64,000 nucleotides of DNA from PALSA-612 sp963776735 (GTDB lineage Bacteria; Actinomycetota; Thermoleophilia; Gaiellales; Gaiellaceae), in assembly GCA_963776735.1 (NCBI GenBank), contig CAVZNV010000018.1, forward strand, positions 434,001 to 498,000. The letters are read 5' to 3'. The translations under genes and the position numbers were made by a program. The notes under the pieces were generated by a model. That model did no database searches. It saw only the letters and a list, made by a program, of their open reading frames with translations, and was not told where the DNA came from. The stretch's first letter is position 1; every line of letters starts with the position of its first letter. Shown in pieces: positions 55,554 to 63,803 of the stretch.

Positions 55554-57047
55554 CTAGAAGCCCGGGTCGTTGACGACGTTGCCGGGGCGGTTGAGGAGGA
55601 CGATCGCCCCGTTCTGCTCGAACGTCGCGCCGTCGGCGTTGAACACGCCGCCGCCGTTGACCGACGCCTGGTTTCCCACGACGCTGTCGGTCGCAGCGAG
55701 CGACACGTCTGCGGGGCCGGCGAACGCGCCGTTGAAGATCCCGGCACCGAACTCCGCCTGGTTCGGGTTCAGCGAGTACGGCGGCGAGAGCCTCGTCGAG
55801 CCGATCGCCGTCGTGTCGATCGCGACCGACGCCGTCCCGCCGACGCTGATGCTGCCGATCGCGCCGCCGAATCCTTGCCTGGCCTGGTTGCCGACGAGTA
55901 TCGAGCCGGAGATGGTGAGCGAAGCGCCGTCGCTCGCGGCGATCTGTCCGATGCCGCCGCCGATCGACTGCGGACCCTTCACGCTGTTGAGCGAGATCGT
56001 CGTCCCGGTGATCGTGGTCGACGCGTCGCCGCCAGCGTCGCCTGCCGCGATGCCGCCGCCCGCTCCGGCCTGGTTCAGCGTGATCAGACTGTTCGAGACG
56101 GACAGCACGCCGCTGCCCGGAAGACCGAAGCCGAGGTTGGCGATACCGCCGCCCGCGCCCTGGTCTCCCAGCACGTCGTCCGGGGCATAGTTGCTCGAGA
56201 TCTGGCTGCCCGTGATCGTCGCTGTCCCGTGGTTGAAGATCCCACCGCCGGTGCCGCCGACCGCCTGGTTGCGCGAGACGGTACTGCCGGACAGGGTCAA
56301 GGAGCCGCCGTTCGCGATCCCACCTGCGCCGCCGTCAGGCCCGCCGTTCGCGACGTTGTTGGTGATCGTGCTGTCGGCGATCGTCATCGTGCCTCCGCCG
56401 CCTCCGCCGTTCCCGTTGCCGTTCGCGATCCCGCCGCCGCCCGGCGCGGTGTTGCCGCTGATCACGCTGTCGGTGATGACGGCGGTGCCGTTGTGGTTGA
56501 GGATCCCGCCGGCGCCCCCGTTCAGGGCGACGTTGTTCGTCACGCTGGTGGAGTTCAGCGTCAGCATCCCGGCCTGCGTCATGCCCATCGTGCCGCTGGC
56601 GATGCCACCGCCGGCGCTGTCGGCGGTGTTCCCGGTGACGACGCAGTTCGTCAGCGTGAGGGTCGCCTGAAGGCTGAAGATGCCGCCGCCCGAACCGGTC
56701 GGCCCCATGCCTATGGCGTGGCCGCCGGTCACGGTCAGGTTCGTGAGCGCCACGGTCTTCCCCGGCGAGATCACCACCGTCTGTCCTGTGCCGCCGCCGT
56801 TCAGCGTCGCGGTCGGCGAACCCTGCAGCGTCAGGTTCTTCGAGACCGTGAAGTGTCCGGTGCAGGTGCCCTTGATCGAGAGCACGTCGCCAGGCGAAGC
56901 CGCGTTGATCTTCGTCTGGAGGTTATCGCTGCCGAAGGGTGCGCAGTTGACCGAAACCGTCGCCGCCTGCGCTGCGCCTGCCGCAAAACCCGCCAACATT
57001 GCGCCGAGCGAAGCCAGGATGCTCACCGCCACAAGCGGCCGTCTCAC
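55554..57047 (-). CDS. secreted polymorphic-type beta-helix protein
   Basis: Exported protein of 497 aa. Signal peptide RRPLVAVSILASLGAMLAGF, then LQTKINAASPGDVLSIKGTC as in pectate-lyase-like beta-helix starts. Many rungs follow with G-G-G-I-x-N-x-G-x-x-T-(I/L)-x-x-S-x-(I/V)-x-x-N patterns (AGGGIASGTMG, AGGILNHNGTAVITDSVISG, TGGGIFNHGTATITGSQISS), typical of Pmp/CASH-type right-handed helices. No membrane anchor or enzyme site is seen; a surface adhesin or matrix role is likely. GTG 57047 has AAGGAG 5 nt upstream. Confidence 0.82.
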   Translation of the reverse strand: MRRPLVAVSILASLGAMLAGFAAGAAQAATVSVNCAPFGSDNLQTKINAASPGDVLSIKGTCTGHFTVSKNLTLQGSPTATLNGGGTGQTVVISPGKTVALTNLTVTGGHAIGMGPTGSGGGIFSLQATLTLTNCVVTGNTADSAGGGIASGTMGMTQAGMLTLNSTSVTNNVALNGGAGGILNHNGTAVITDSVISGNTAPGGGGIANGNGNGGGGGGTMTIADSTITNNVANGGPDGGAGGIANGGSLTLSGSTVSRNQAVGGTGGGIFNHGTATITGSQISSNYAPDDVLGDQGAGGGIANLGFGLPGSGVLSVSNSLITLNQAGAGGGIAAGDAGGDASTTITGTTISLNSVKGPQSIGGGIGQIAASDGASLTISGSILVGNQARQGFGGAIGSISVGGTASVAIDTTAIGSTRLSPPYSLNPNQAEFGAGIFNGAFAGPADVSLAATDSVVGNQASVNGGGVFNADGATFEQNGAIVLLNRPGNVVNDPGF

Positions 57048-57147
57048 ATCGTCTCCTTCCGTCGACGACCCGGCCGTCGGACCGGGCGGAATCGGGCGCC
57101 TGCCTGTTCCCCGGTGAGTATGAACGAGCGCCCGGTCGCGCGCGCGT

Positions 57148-57492
57148 TCAGCCGGCGACGCGTTCGGCGTAGTGCCCGACGACCACGTCGATCACTTCGC
57201 CGACAGTCGTTCCCCTCGTCAGCGGATGCCGGAAGCCGGCGGAGCGGCGGATCCTGTAGCGGTTGCGCCTCCCGATCCGGCTGCGCTCGACGTACCCGTC
57301 GGCGACGAGATCGCTGAGGATCGCCTGCGTCGCTCGCTCGGTGACGCCGACGCGGTCGGCGATGTCCCGGACGCGCAGGTCGGGGTCGCCGGCGACGGCG
57401 AGGAGTACCAGAAAATGGTTGGAGAAGAAGGTCCAGCGGGCAGCGGCCTCGCGACCGTCGGACGCGCTTCCGGGCTCGCGTACGGGGTCCAT
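57148..57492 (-). CDS. HTH transcriptional regulator (winged helix)
   Basis: DNA-binding protein of 114 aa with GGAG 4 nt before ATG 57492. The winged helix is WTFFSNHFLVLLAVAGDPDL, RVRDIADRVGVTERATQAIL (recognition helix) and SDLVADGYVERSRIGRRNRY (wing). The C-terminal part (FRHPLTRGTTVGEVIDVVVG) may dimerise. It is divergent from leuC with an 88-bp gap, so it could regulate leucine synthesis, but similar ArsR/MarR-like proteins act on many targets. Confidence 0.78.
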   Translation of the reverse strand: MDPVREPGSASDGREAAARWTFFSNHFLVLLAVAGDPDLRVRDIADRVGVTERATQAILSDLVADGYVERSRIGRRNRYRIRRSAGFRHPLTRGTTVGEVIDVVVGHYAERVAG

Positions 57493-57580
57493 CACACTCC
57501 TTCGATTCGGACTTTCGGCAACACCCTTTGTACCACGCCGGGAGGTCGCCACACCACCCCGCTCGATAGCCTTCGAACTG

Positions 57581-58987
57581 GTGGCGAAGAGCCTGTTCGA
57601 GAAGATCTGGGACGCGCACGTCGTTCGCGAGGCGGAGGGCGAGCCTGCGCTCGTGTACGTCGACCTGCATCTCGTCCACGAGGTCACGTCGGCCCAGGCG
57701 TTCGACGGATTGCGGATGGCGGGTCGTCATGTCCGCCGGCCCGACCTGACGGTCGCGACGATGGACCACAACGTCCCGACGCTGCCCGGCCCGATCGAGG
57801 ATCCGCTGGCGCGCGCTCAGCTCGACGCGCTCAGCCGCAACTGCGAGGAGTTCGGCGTGCCGCTCTACGCGACGGGCAGCGGGCGTGAGGGAATCGTCCA
57901 TGTGATTGGGCCCGAGCTCGGACTGACGCAGCCCGGGATGACGATCGTGTGCGGCGACAGCCACACGTCGACCCACGGCGCCTTCGGCGCACTGGCGTTC
58001 GGCGTCGGCACCTCCGAGGTCGAGCACGTGCTCGCGAGCCAGACGCTGCAGCTGCGGAAGCCGAAAACGGCGCTCGTGCAGTTCGAAGGCGCGCTTCCTC
58101 CCGGTCTGACGCCCAAGGACGTCGTGCTCGGGATGATCGGGCGCGTCGGCGTCGACGGCGGCGTCGGTCACGTCTTCGAGTACACGGGCGAGGCGATTCG
58201 CGGCTTCTCGATGGAAGGGCGCATGACGCTTTGCAACATGTCGATCGAAGCCGGCGCGCGGGCGGGCATGGTCGCGCCTGACGACACGACGTTCGCCTAT
58301 CTCGAAGGCCGAGAGTTCGCCCCGTCGGGCGCCGCCTGGGAGCAGGCCGTCGACCGCTGGCGCAGCCTGGCGTCGGACGACGGCGCACGCTACGACCGCA
58401 CGATCACGGTCGACGTGGCATCGCTCGAGCCGCAGGTGACGTGGGGCACGAACCCGGGGATGGTCGTCCCGGTCGGCGGCGTCGTGCCCGACCCGGCCGA
58501 CTTCGCCGATCCGGAGGACCGCGCGGCCGTCGAGCGCGCACTCGCGTACATGGCGCTCGAGCCGGGCACGCCGATCGAGGAGATCCGGGTCGACCGCGTC
58601 TTCATCGGCTCCTGCACGAACGCCCGGATCGAGGACCTGCGCGCGGCCGCGGCGGTCGTGGCCGGAAAGCGTGTCGCGGGCAGCGTGAAGGCGCTCGTCG
58701 TCCCCGGGTCAGCGGCCGTGAAGCGGCTGGCCGAGGAGGAAGGGCTCGACCGGATCTTCACCGACGCCGGCTTCGAGTGGCGCAACGCGGGCTGCTCGAT
58801 GTGCCTGGGCATGAACCCCGACGTGCTCCTGCCGGGCGAGCGGTGCGCGTCGACGTCCAATCGCAACTTCGAGGGCCGCCAGGGGCGGCTCGGCCGGACG
58901 CACCTGGTCAGTCCGGCGATGGCGGCAGCAGCTGCGCTGGCGGGGCACTTCGTCGACGTCCGCGAGTTGGAGGCGGTCCCGGCATGA
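57581..58987 (+). CDS. leuC: 3-isopropylmalate dehydratase large subunit
   Basis: Isopropylmalate isomerase large subunit of 468 aa, normal length, catalysing the second step of leucine synthesis with LeuD. It has the substrate loop MDHNVPT, the active-site VCGDSHTSTHGAFGALAFGV, and the [4Fe-4S] Cys ligands in FIGSCTNARIEDL and NAGCSMCLGMNPD. GTG 57581, not the longer frame, is supported by TAGCCT 8 nt upstream (leaderless) and by homology at VAKSLFEKIWDAHVV. Its stop overlaps leuD by 4 bp (ATGA). Confidence 0.96.
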   Translation: MAKSLFEKIWDAHVVREAEGEPALVYVDLHLVHEVTSAQAFDGLRMAGRHVRRPDLTVATMDHNVPTLPGPIEDPLARAQLDALSRNCEEFGVPLYATGSGREGIVHVIGPELGLTQPGMTIVCGDSHTSTHGAFGALAFGVGTSEVEHVLASQTLQLRKPKTALVQFEGALPPGLTPKDVVLGMIGRVGVDGGVGHVFEYTGEAIRGFSMEGRMTLCNMSIEAGARAGMVAPDDTTFAYLEGREFAPSGAAWEQAVDRWRSLASDDGARYDRTITVDVASLEPQVTWGTNPGMVVPVGGVVPDPADFADPEDRAAVERALAYMALEPGTPIEEIRVDRVFIGSCTNARIEDLRAAAAVVAGKRVAGSVKALVVPGSAAVKRLAEEEGLDRIFTDAGFEWRNAGCSMCLGMNPDVLLPGERCASTSNRNFEGRQGRLGRTHLVSPAMAAAAALAGHFVDVRELEAVPA

Positions 58988-59559
58988 GGCCGTTCACGAA
59001 GCTGACGGCGAAGGCGGCGGTGCTCGAACGCGCCGACGTCGACACCGACCAGATCATGCCGAAGCAGTTCCTGAAGCGGATCGAGCGGACGGGCTTCGGC
59101 GAGTTCCTCTTCTTCGACTGGGCGAAGGATCCCGAATTCGAGCTCAACCGGCCGGAGTTCCGCGGCGCCAAGATCCTGCTCGCCGGGCGCAACTTCGGGT
59201 GCGGCTCGTCGCGCGAGCACGCGCCCTGGGGGCTTCAGGACGCGGGGTACGACGTGGTGATCGCGCCCTCGTTCGGCGACATCTTCCGCCAGAACTGCGT
59301 GAAGATCGGTCTCGTCCCGATCGTCCTGCCGGCCGCACAGGTCAAGCGGCTGCAGCAGTTCGGAGGCGGCGAGCTGACGGTCGACCTCGAGTCGCAGACG
59401 ATCGAGGACCCGAGCGGCGAGCTGACGCCGTTCCCGTTCGACGGATTCGACCGCCACCGCCTGCTGAACGGCCTGGACGACATCGGCCTGACGCTCGAGC
59501 ACGAGGACGCGATCGCCGCCTACGAAGCGGCTCATCCGGTCGCCGCAGCCACGTCCTGA
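58984..59559 (+). CDS. leuD: 3-isopropylmalate dehydratase small subunit
   Basis: Small subunit of 191 aa that supplies the swivelling domain. ADVDTDQIMPKQFLKRIERT, then NFGCGSSREHAPWGLQDAGY and SFGDIFRQNCVKIGLVPIVL are characteristic. ATGA overlap with leuC implies a fixed ratio of the two subunits. No leuB or leuA is next to it; two repeat units and tRNA-Cys follow. Confidence 0.96.
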   Translation: MRPFTKLTAKAAVLERADVDTDQIMPKQFLKRIERTGFGEFLFFDWAKDPEFELNRPEFRGAKILLAGRNFGCGSSREHAPWGLQDAGYDVVIAPSFGDIFRQNCVKIGLVPIVLPAAQVKRLQQFGGGELTVDLESQTIEDPSGELTPFPFDGFDRHRLLNGLDDIGLTLEHEDAIAAYEAAHPVAAATS

Positions 59560-59567
59560 CGAGTCAA

Positions 59568-59604
59568 CAGGGTCTGACCCCTCTCGGCCCCGGGTCTGAC
59601 CCCG
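59568..59604. repeat. GGGTCTGACCCC repeats (two copies)
   Basis: CAGGGTCTGACCCCT at 59568-59582 and CCGGGTCTGACCCCG at 59590-59604, each built around the near-palindrome GGGTC-TGACCC. Related copies lie at 62865 and 62898. Confidence 0.65.
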
Positions 59605-59670
59605 CCCTGGCCCAGGCCGGGCGCTGCGCAGTCGTTGACGCGCGAGCGACCGGGCTAGGATTGGGCGAGC

Positions 59671-59741
59671 GGCGACGTGGCCGAGGGGTTAGGCAGAGGC
59701 CTGCAAAGCCTTGCACAGCGGTTCGAATCCGCTCGTCGCCT
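59671..59741 (+). tRNA. tRNA-Cys (GCA)
   Basis: Cloverleaf of 71 nt: acceptor GGCGACG/CGTCGCC, anticodon stem GAGGC/GCCTT with loop CTGCAAA (anticodon GCA), T-loop TTCGAAT, discriminator T as usual for Cys. No encoded CCA. Confidence 0.95.
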
Positions 59742-59789
59742 TCGCCGTACGGGGTAGGAAATCGGCCGGGTATGCCGTAAAGTCGTCCG

Positions 59790-60200
59790 ATGAACCCGGC
59801 CGACCTCGCGATCGAGGATGTCGTCACCGTGGCCGAATTCAGGTCGGCGCTCCGGAGGTTCCTGCGCCGAAGCGAGCTCGTCGCGGACACGTGCGGGCTC
59901 ACGCCGCAGCGGTACCTACTCCTTCTGATGATCAAGGGCGCTCCCGACGGGAGCGGCCGCTCCACCGTCACCGAGCTCTCCGACCGCCTCCAGCTGGCGC
60001 AGAGCACCGTGACCGAGCTCGTGGCCCGCAGCGTCGAGGCGGGGCTGATCGCGCGCGAGGGCTCCGAGTCCGACGGCCGCGTGACGTACCTCACGCTCAC
60101 GGAAGAGGGCGAGCGGCGTCTTGCCTGCTCTTTCACCGGCCTCGGCGCGGAGCGCGATGCGCTCTACGAGGCAATCGGCGGCCTGCGCACACCGGCCTAG
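59790..60200 (+). CDS. MarR-family transcriptional regulator
   Basis: Regulator of 136 aa. FRSALRRFLRRSELVADTCG is the dimerisation helix; LTPQRYLLLLMIKGAPDGSG, the HTH TVTELSDRLQLAQSTVTELV and the wing GLIAREGSESDGRVTYLTLT, with the D-x-R wing tip, are classic MarR. Start ATG 59790 is 6 nt after TAAAGT (leaderless). Target unknown; the neighbours are tRNA-Cys and the Flp pilin gene. Confidence 0.9.
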   Translation: MNPADLAIEDVVTVAEFRSALRRFLRRSELVADTCGLTPQRYLLLLMIKGAPDGSGRSTVTELSDRLQLAQSTVTELVARSVEAGLIAREGSESDGRVTYLTLTEEGERRLACSFTGLGAERDALYEAIGGLRTPA

Positions 60201-60206
60201 TAGCCG

Positions 60207-60253
60207 GCAAAGGAAAGGCGCGGGGCCGAGGCGCCCGCGCCGGGTTCCTTTGC
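60207..60253. terminator. bidirectional terminator between regulator and pilin genes
   Basis: Outer stem GCAAAGGAA/TTCCTTTGC and inner stem GGCGCGGG/CCCGCGCC, perfectly placed between the two convergent stops. The outer stem provides A/T-rich flanks for both strands. Confidence 0.75.
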
Positions 60254-60289
60254 GTGCAGCGGTGCGGTGACCGCCGGGGGAAGCCGGGT

Positions 60290-60457
60290 CTAGATGTACC
60301 CGGTGACGTTGCTGATGGCGCCTGAGATGCCGCCGCTCAGAGCGGTGAAGACGCCGACGACAGCCAACGTGATCACGCCGAGCACGACGGCGTACTCCGC
60401 CATGGTCTGCCCGTCTTCACGCTTGCTGATCAGCCAGAAATACGGCTTCGAGAGCAC
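60290..60457 (-). CDS. Flp/Fap-type pilin
   Basis: Fifty-five-residue pilin from GTG 60457 with AAGGAG 7 nt upstream: VLSKPYFWLISKREDGQTMA followed by EYAVVLGVITLAVVGVFTAL. G-Q-T-M-A-E-Y-A-V-V-L is the hallmark of Flp pilins (cleavage near the Gly, Glu+5), the major subunits of tight-adherence (Tad) pili. No tad assembly genes are in the window. A CCC-N-GGG element lies 65-85 nt upstream. Confidence 0.9.
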   Translation of the reverse strand: MLSKPYFWLISKREDGQTMAEYAVVLGVITLAVVGVFTALSGGISGAISNVTGYI

Positions 60458-60523
60458 AGCACAGCTCCTTTTTCGAGGATCGCTCTACGATCGAGAACAT
60501 CGTCGTGCGAACGTCCGCGCGAC

Positions 60524-60542
60524 ATCCCCCGAACCAGGGATC
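60524..60542 (-). promoter_or_regulatory. CCC-N-GGG element, site h
   Basis: On the minus strand GATCCCTGGTTCGGGGGAT, then GTC. Upstream of the Flp pilin gene, and also 60 bp from the divergent flavoprotein gene at 60600. Confidence 0.5.
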
Positions 60543-60599
60543 AGGTGTTTTCGCCCTCACAAGGCGCTCACAACAAGCGGCTAGACTCGGCTTTCGGTC

Positions 60600-62057
60600 G
60601 TGAGCGCGGGAGAGGGGCAGTCGGCGGGCACCGCGGTGCTCGGTGCGGGGCCGGCGGGGCTGACGGCCGCGTACGTGCTCGGCATCCGCGGCGCGCCCGG
60701 CGTCGTGTACGAGGCAGACGGCGCCGTCGGCGGGATCGCGAAGACGGTCGTCTACGGCGACTACCGTTTCGACCTCGGCGGTCACCGCTTCTTCACGAAG
60801 CTCGCGCCGATCCAGCGCCTCTGGGAGGAGCTGATGGGCGAGGACTTCCTGCTCCGGCCGCGGCTCTCGCGGATCTACTACGACGGCAAGTTCCTGGCCT
60901 ACCCGCTCCAGGCCCGCGACGTCGTCAGCCGGCTCGGCCTCTACGAGTCGGTCATGTGCTCGGTCTCGTACTTCTGGAGCCGGCTCAGCCACGACCGCGA
61001 GCACCTGGAGACGTTCGAGGACTGGGTGACGGCGCACTTCGGCCGCCGCCTGTACGACACCTTCTTCCGCTCGTACACCGAGAAGGTCTGGGGGATTCCC
61101 GGCTCGGAGATCCAGTCCGAATGGGCGGTACAGCGGATCAAGGACTTCTCCTTCTGGCGCGCGCTGCTCTCCGTCCTGCACCTTCAGCGTCAAGAGGTCA
61201 CGACGCTGATCGAGGAGTTCCGCTACCCGAGACTCGGGCCCGGGCAGATGTGGGAACGGATGCAGGAACGCGTGGAGTCGCACGGCCTGCCGGTGCACCT
61301 GAACCACCGGGTGCTCTCGATCCGGCACGAGCACGACATCGTGCACGGCATCACCGTCGAGTCCGACGGCCACGTGATGGACGTTCCGGTCGACTCGGTG
61401 CTCTCGTCGATTCCGCTCAGCGAGCTGATCCTCAGCCTCGATCCCGAGCCGCCGGCTGAGATCGTCGCCGCGGCGAAGCAGCTGCGCTACCGCTCGCTCT
61501 GCCTGGTCGCGCTCGTGATCGACAACGACGAACCGTTTCCCGACAACTGGATCTACCTCCACGATCCGGGCACCCGGGCAGGCCGGGTACAGAACTTCGG
61601 CGCCTGGAGCGCCGAGATGGTCAAGCCCGGAACGACCTGCCTCGGGGCCGAGTACTTCTGCTTCGAGGGCGACGACATCTGGGAGATGTCGGACGAGGAG
61701 GCGGTGGCGCTGACGCGGGACGAGCTGGGACGGATCGGGCTCGTGAACCCGGCCGATGTCGTCGACGGCGTCAAGGTGCGCGTGCCGAAGGCGTACCCGA
61801 TGTACGACCCCTACTACCGCGAGGCGGTCGCCGTCATCCACGGCTACCTGTCCGCGTTCGAGAACCTGAAGACGTTCGGACGGAACGGGCTGCACCGCTA
61901 CAACAATCAGGATCACTCGATGTGGACGGCGATCCTCGCCACGCTCAACCTCCTCGACGGCACCGATCACGACGTCTGGGCCGTCAACACGGAAGCCGAG
62001 TACCACGAGGAGGGCAAGATCGTGGACGAGCTGCTCGACATCGAGCTCGTTGGCTGA
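60600..62057 (+). CDS. FAD-dependent oxidoreductase, UDP-galactopyranose-mutase-like
   Basis: Flavoprotein of 485 aa with an N-terminal dinucleotide fold (TAVLGAGPAGLTAAYVLGIR), then GGIAKTVVYGDYRFDLGGHR and FFTKLAPIQRLWEELMGEDF. The GGHRF phrase and IYYDGKFLAYPLQARDVVSR are typical of the UGM/protoporphyrinogen-oxidase-like proteins found in actinobacterial glycan clusters. Its end is followed directly by two glycosyltransferases, so conversion of a sugar nucleotide is likely. GTG 60600 has TAGACT 12 nt upstream. The exact substrate is not deducible. Confidence 0.85.
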   Translation: MSAGEGQSAGTAVLGAGPAGLTAAYVLGIRGAPGVVYEADGAVGGIAKTVVYGDYRFDLGGHRFFTKLAPIQRLWEELMGEDFLLRPRLSRIYYDGKFLAYPLQARDVVSRLGLYESVMCSVSYFWSRLSHDREHLETFEDWVTAHFGRRLYDTFFRSYTEKVWGIPGSEIQSEWAVQRIKDFSFWRALLSVLHLQRQEVTTLIEEFRYPRLGPGQMWERMQERVESHGLPVHLNHRVLSIRHEHDIVHGITVESDGHVMDVPVDSVLSSIPLSELILSLDPEPPAEIVAAAKQLRYRSLCLVALVIDNDEPFPDNWIYLHDPGTRAGRVQNFGAWSAEMVKPGTTCLGAEYFCFEGDDIWEMSDEEAVALTRDELGRIGLVNPADVVDGVKVRVPKAYPMYDPYYREAVAVIHGYLSAFENLKTFGRNGLHRYNNQDHSMWTAILATLNLLDGTDHDVWAVNTEAEYHEEGKIVDELLDIELVG

Positions 62058-62856
62058 GGACTCCCTCTCGATCGTCGTCGCCTCGAACGGCGCGCCGGGT
62101 TCCGTCGAAGCGTGCCTCGCCGCACTCGAAGGACAGCTCGACGGGGCAGAGGTGATCGTTCCCGACCGGACGGGTGCGCTCGTGCCGGAGCTCTGGCGAG
62201 ACGGGATCGACCGGGCGTCGGGGTCGATCGTCGCACTGACGATCTCACCGATGCTGCCGGCGCCGGACTGGGTCGCGCAGGTGCGGGCGCTGCTCGGCGA
62301 GCACGACGTCGTCGCGGGTGCGATCGACCCCGGAGAAGGGCTGCGGCTCGTCGACTGGGCCGAGTACTTCTGCCGCTATTCGCGCGACATGCGCCCGTTC
62401 GCGGCGCGAGAGAACCCGGAGATCCCGGGCGACAACTGTGCCTACCGCCGCGAGCTGCTCGAGCGGACGCACGAGGTGTACCGGCACGGGTTCTGGGAGC
62501 CGGAGGTCAACCGCGCGCTGCGCGGCGACGGTGTCCGGCTCTGGCACGACCCGGCGCTCGTCGTCTTCCAGGGCCGCTCGGCCGGGTTCGGGGCCTTCAT
62601 GCGGCAGCGCTTCGTGCACGGGCGCGAGTACGGGCGGTTGCGCGGCCGCCGGTTCGGCGCCGGACGGAACCTCGCAGGTGTCGCGCTCGCCGCCGTCGTG
62701 CCGTTCGTGCTCGTGGCGCGGACGGCCCGGGACGTGTTCTCGCGCGGCCGCTGCCGCGGACGCTTTCTCGTCTCGCTGCCGGTGCTGCTCGCCTACGACG
62801 GAGCCTGGGCTGCGGGCGAGGCCATGGGCCATCTGGACAGCCTGCGCCGGCGATGA
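62050..62856 (+). CDS. GT2-type glycosyltransferase with C-terminal membrane helix
   Basis: Family-2-like transferase of 268 aa starting TTG 62050 (8-bp overlap with the flavoprotein). The nucleotide fold is SLSIVVASNGAPGSVEACLA, and a later region FAARENPEIPGDNCAYRREL with WEPEVNRALRGDGVRLWHDP corresponds to the acceptor site. The usual DxD is not obvious, so the donor site may be atypical. A hydrophobic C-terminus (ALAAVVPFVLVARTARDVFS; LPVLLAYDGAWAAGEAM) probably binds the membrane. It is a paralogue of the next gene. Confidence 0.82.
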   Translation: MAEDSLSIVVASNGAPGSVEACLAALEGQLDGAEVIVPDRTGALVPELWRDGIDRASGSIVALTISPMLPAPDWVAQVRALLGEHDVVAGAIDPGEGLRLVDWAEYFCRYSRDMRPFAARENPEIPGDNCAYRRELLERTHEVYRHGFWEPEVNRALRGDGVRLWHDPALVVFQGRSAGFGAFMRQRFVHGREYGRLRGRRFGAGRNLAGVALAAVVPFVLVARTARDVFSRGRCRGRFLVSLPVLLAYDGAWAAGEAMGHLDSLRRR

Positions 62857-63803
62857 ACGGGCCACAGGGGTCAGGCCCGGGCCGGGCCGGGGACAGGCAG
62901 GGGTCAGACGCTCCAGTGCCCGGACCAGACCTGTCGGTCGTGATCGCGTCGGTGAACGGCATGCCGTATCTGGCCAGGTGCCTCGACGCGCTCGCGGAGC
63001 GGTGCCCTGCGGCCGAGATCGTCGTCGCGGACTGGACGGACGAGGAGACCCGGGCGACGGTGCGCGAGCGCTGGCCCACGGTCAAGCTGCTCTCCTTCGA
63101 CGAGCCGCAGACGATTCCCGAGCTGCGCGCGGCGGGTGTTTTCGCCTCTTCCGCGCCGGTCGTCGCGATGATCGAGGACCACTGCCTCGTCACGTCCGGG
63201 TGGGGCGATCGGCTCGTCGCCGCGCACAACGCCGGGCACGAGGTCGCCGGCGGCCCGATCCGCAACGTCGAAACCGAGCGAGTGCGCGACTGGGCCGCCT
63301 TCTTCTGCGAGTACGCAGCCGTGATGGAGCCGCTGCCGGCCGGGCCCGTGCCGTACCTGCCCGGCATGAACGTGTCGTACGGCCCGGCCGCGCGCGAGGC
63401 GATCGACGACCTGCTCCGCGAGGGCCGCTGGGAGAGCTGGCTCCACCCCCGGCTGCAGCAGCGCGGCTTCGAGCTCTGGTGCGAGCCCGAGGCCGTCGTC
63501 GAGCACGACAAGGGATTCGAGCTCGGGGAGTTCTTCTCGCAGCGCTACCACTACTCGCGCTCGTACGCGGGCATGCGCAACCAGGAGCTCGGCGCGAAGC
63601 GGTTCCTGTATGCGCTCGGCGCACCGCTGCTCCTGCCGCTCGTGTACTGGCGCACCGCCCGGGCGGTCTTCTCACGCGGCCGCGCGCGCAAGGAGTTCCT
63701 GCTCGCCACGCCCCTTGTGCTCGCGTACATCACGGTCTGGGCGTTCGGCGAGGCGGTCGGCTACCTGTTCGGCGGCGGGCGCAGCCTGTTGAAGGTCAGA
63801 TGA
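62853..63803 (+). CDS. GT2-type glycosyltransferase, paralogue of the previous gene
   Basis: Protein of 316 aa, ATGA overlap with its neighbour. About 26 N-terminal residues of Gly/Pro/Gln (encoded by two GGGGTCAG-type repeat units) precede the fold LSVVIASVNGMPYLARCLDA. An ED pair (VVAMIEDHCLVTSGW) stands where the metal-binding motif is expected. PYLPGMNVSYGPAAREAIDD, then two hydrophobic segments near the end (LYALGAPLLLPLVYWRTARA) match the neighbour. It adds one sugar to the cluster's glycan. Confidence 0.85.
   Translation: MNGPQGSGPGRAGDRQGSDAPVPGPDLSVVIASVNGMPYLARCLDALAERCPAAEIVVADWTDEETRATVRERWPTVKLLSFDEPQTIPELRAAGVFASSAPVVAMIEDHCLVTSGWGDRLVAAHNAGHEVAGGPIRNVETERVRDWAAFFCEYAAVMEPLPAGPVPYLPGMNVSYGPAAREAIDDLLREGRWESWLHPRLQQRGFELWCEPEAVVEHDKGFELGEFFSQRYHYSRSYAGMRNQELGAKRFLYALGAPLLLPLVYWRTARAVFSRGRARKEFLLATPLVLAYITVWAFGEAVGYLFGGGRSLLKVR
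62865..62910. repeat. CAGGGGTCAG repeats inside the glycosyltransferase start
   Basis: CAGGGGTCAGGCCC (62865-62878) and CAGGGGTCAGACG (62898-62910) are inverted copies of the GGGTCTGACCCC unit near 59568. They encode the Gly/Gln-rich N-terminal linker. Confidence 0.55.
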
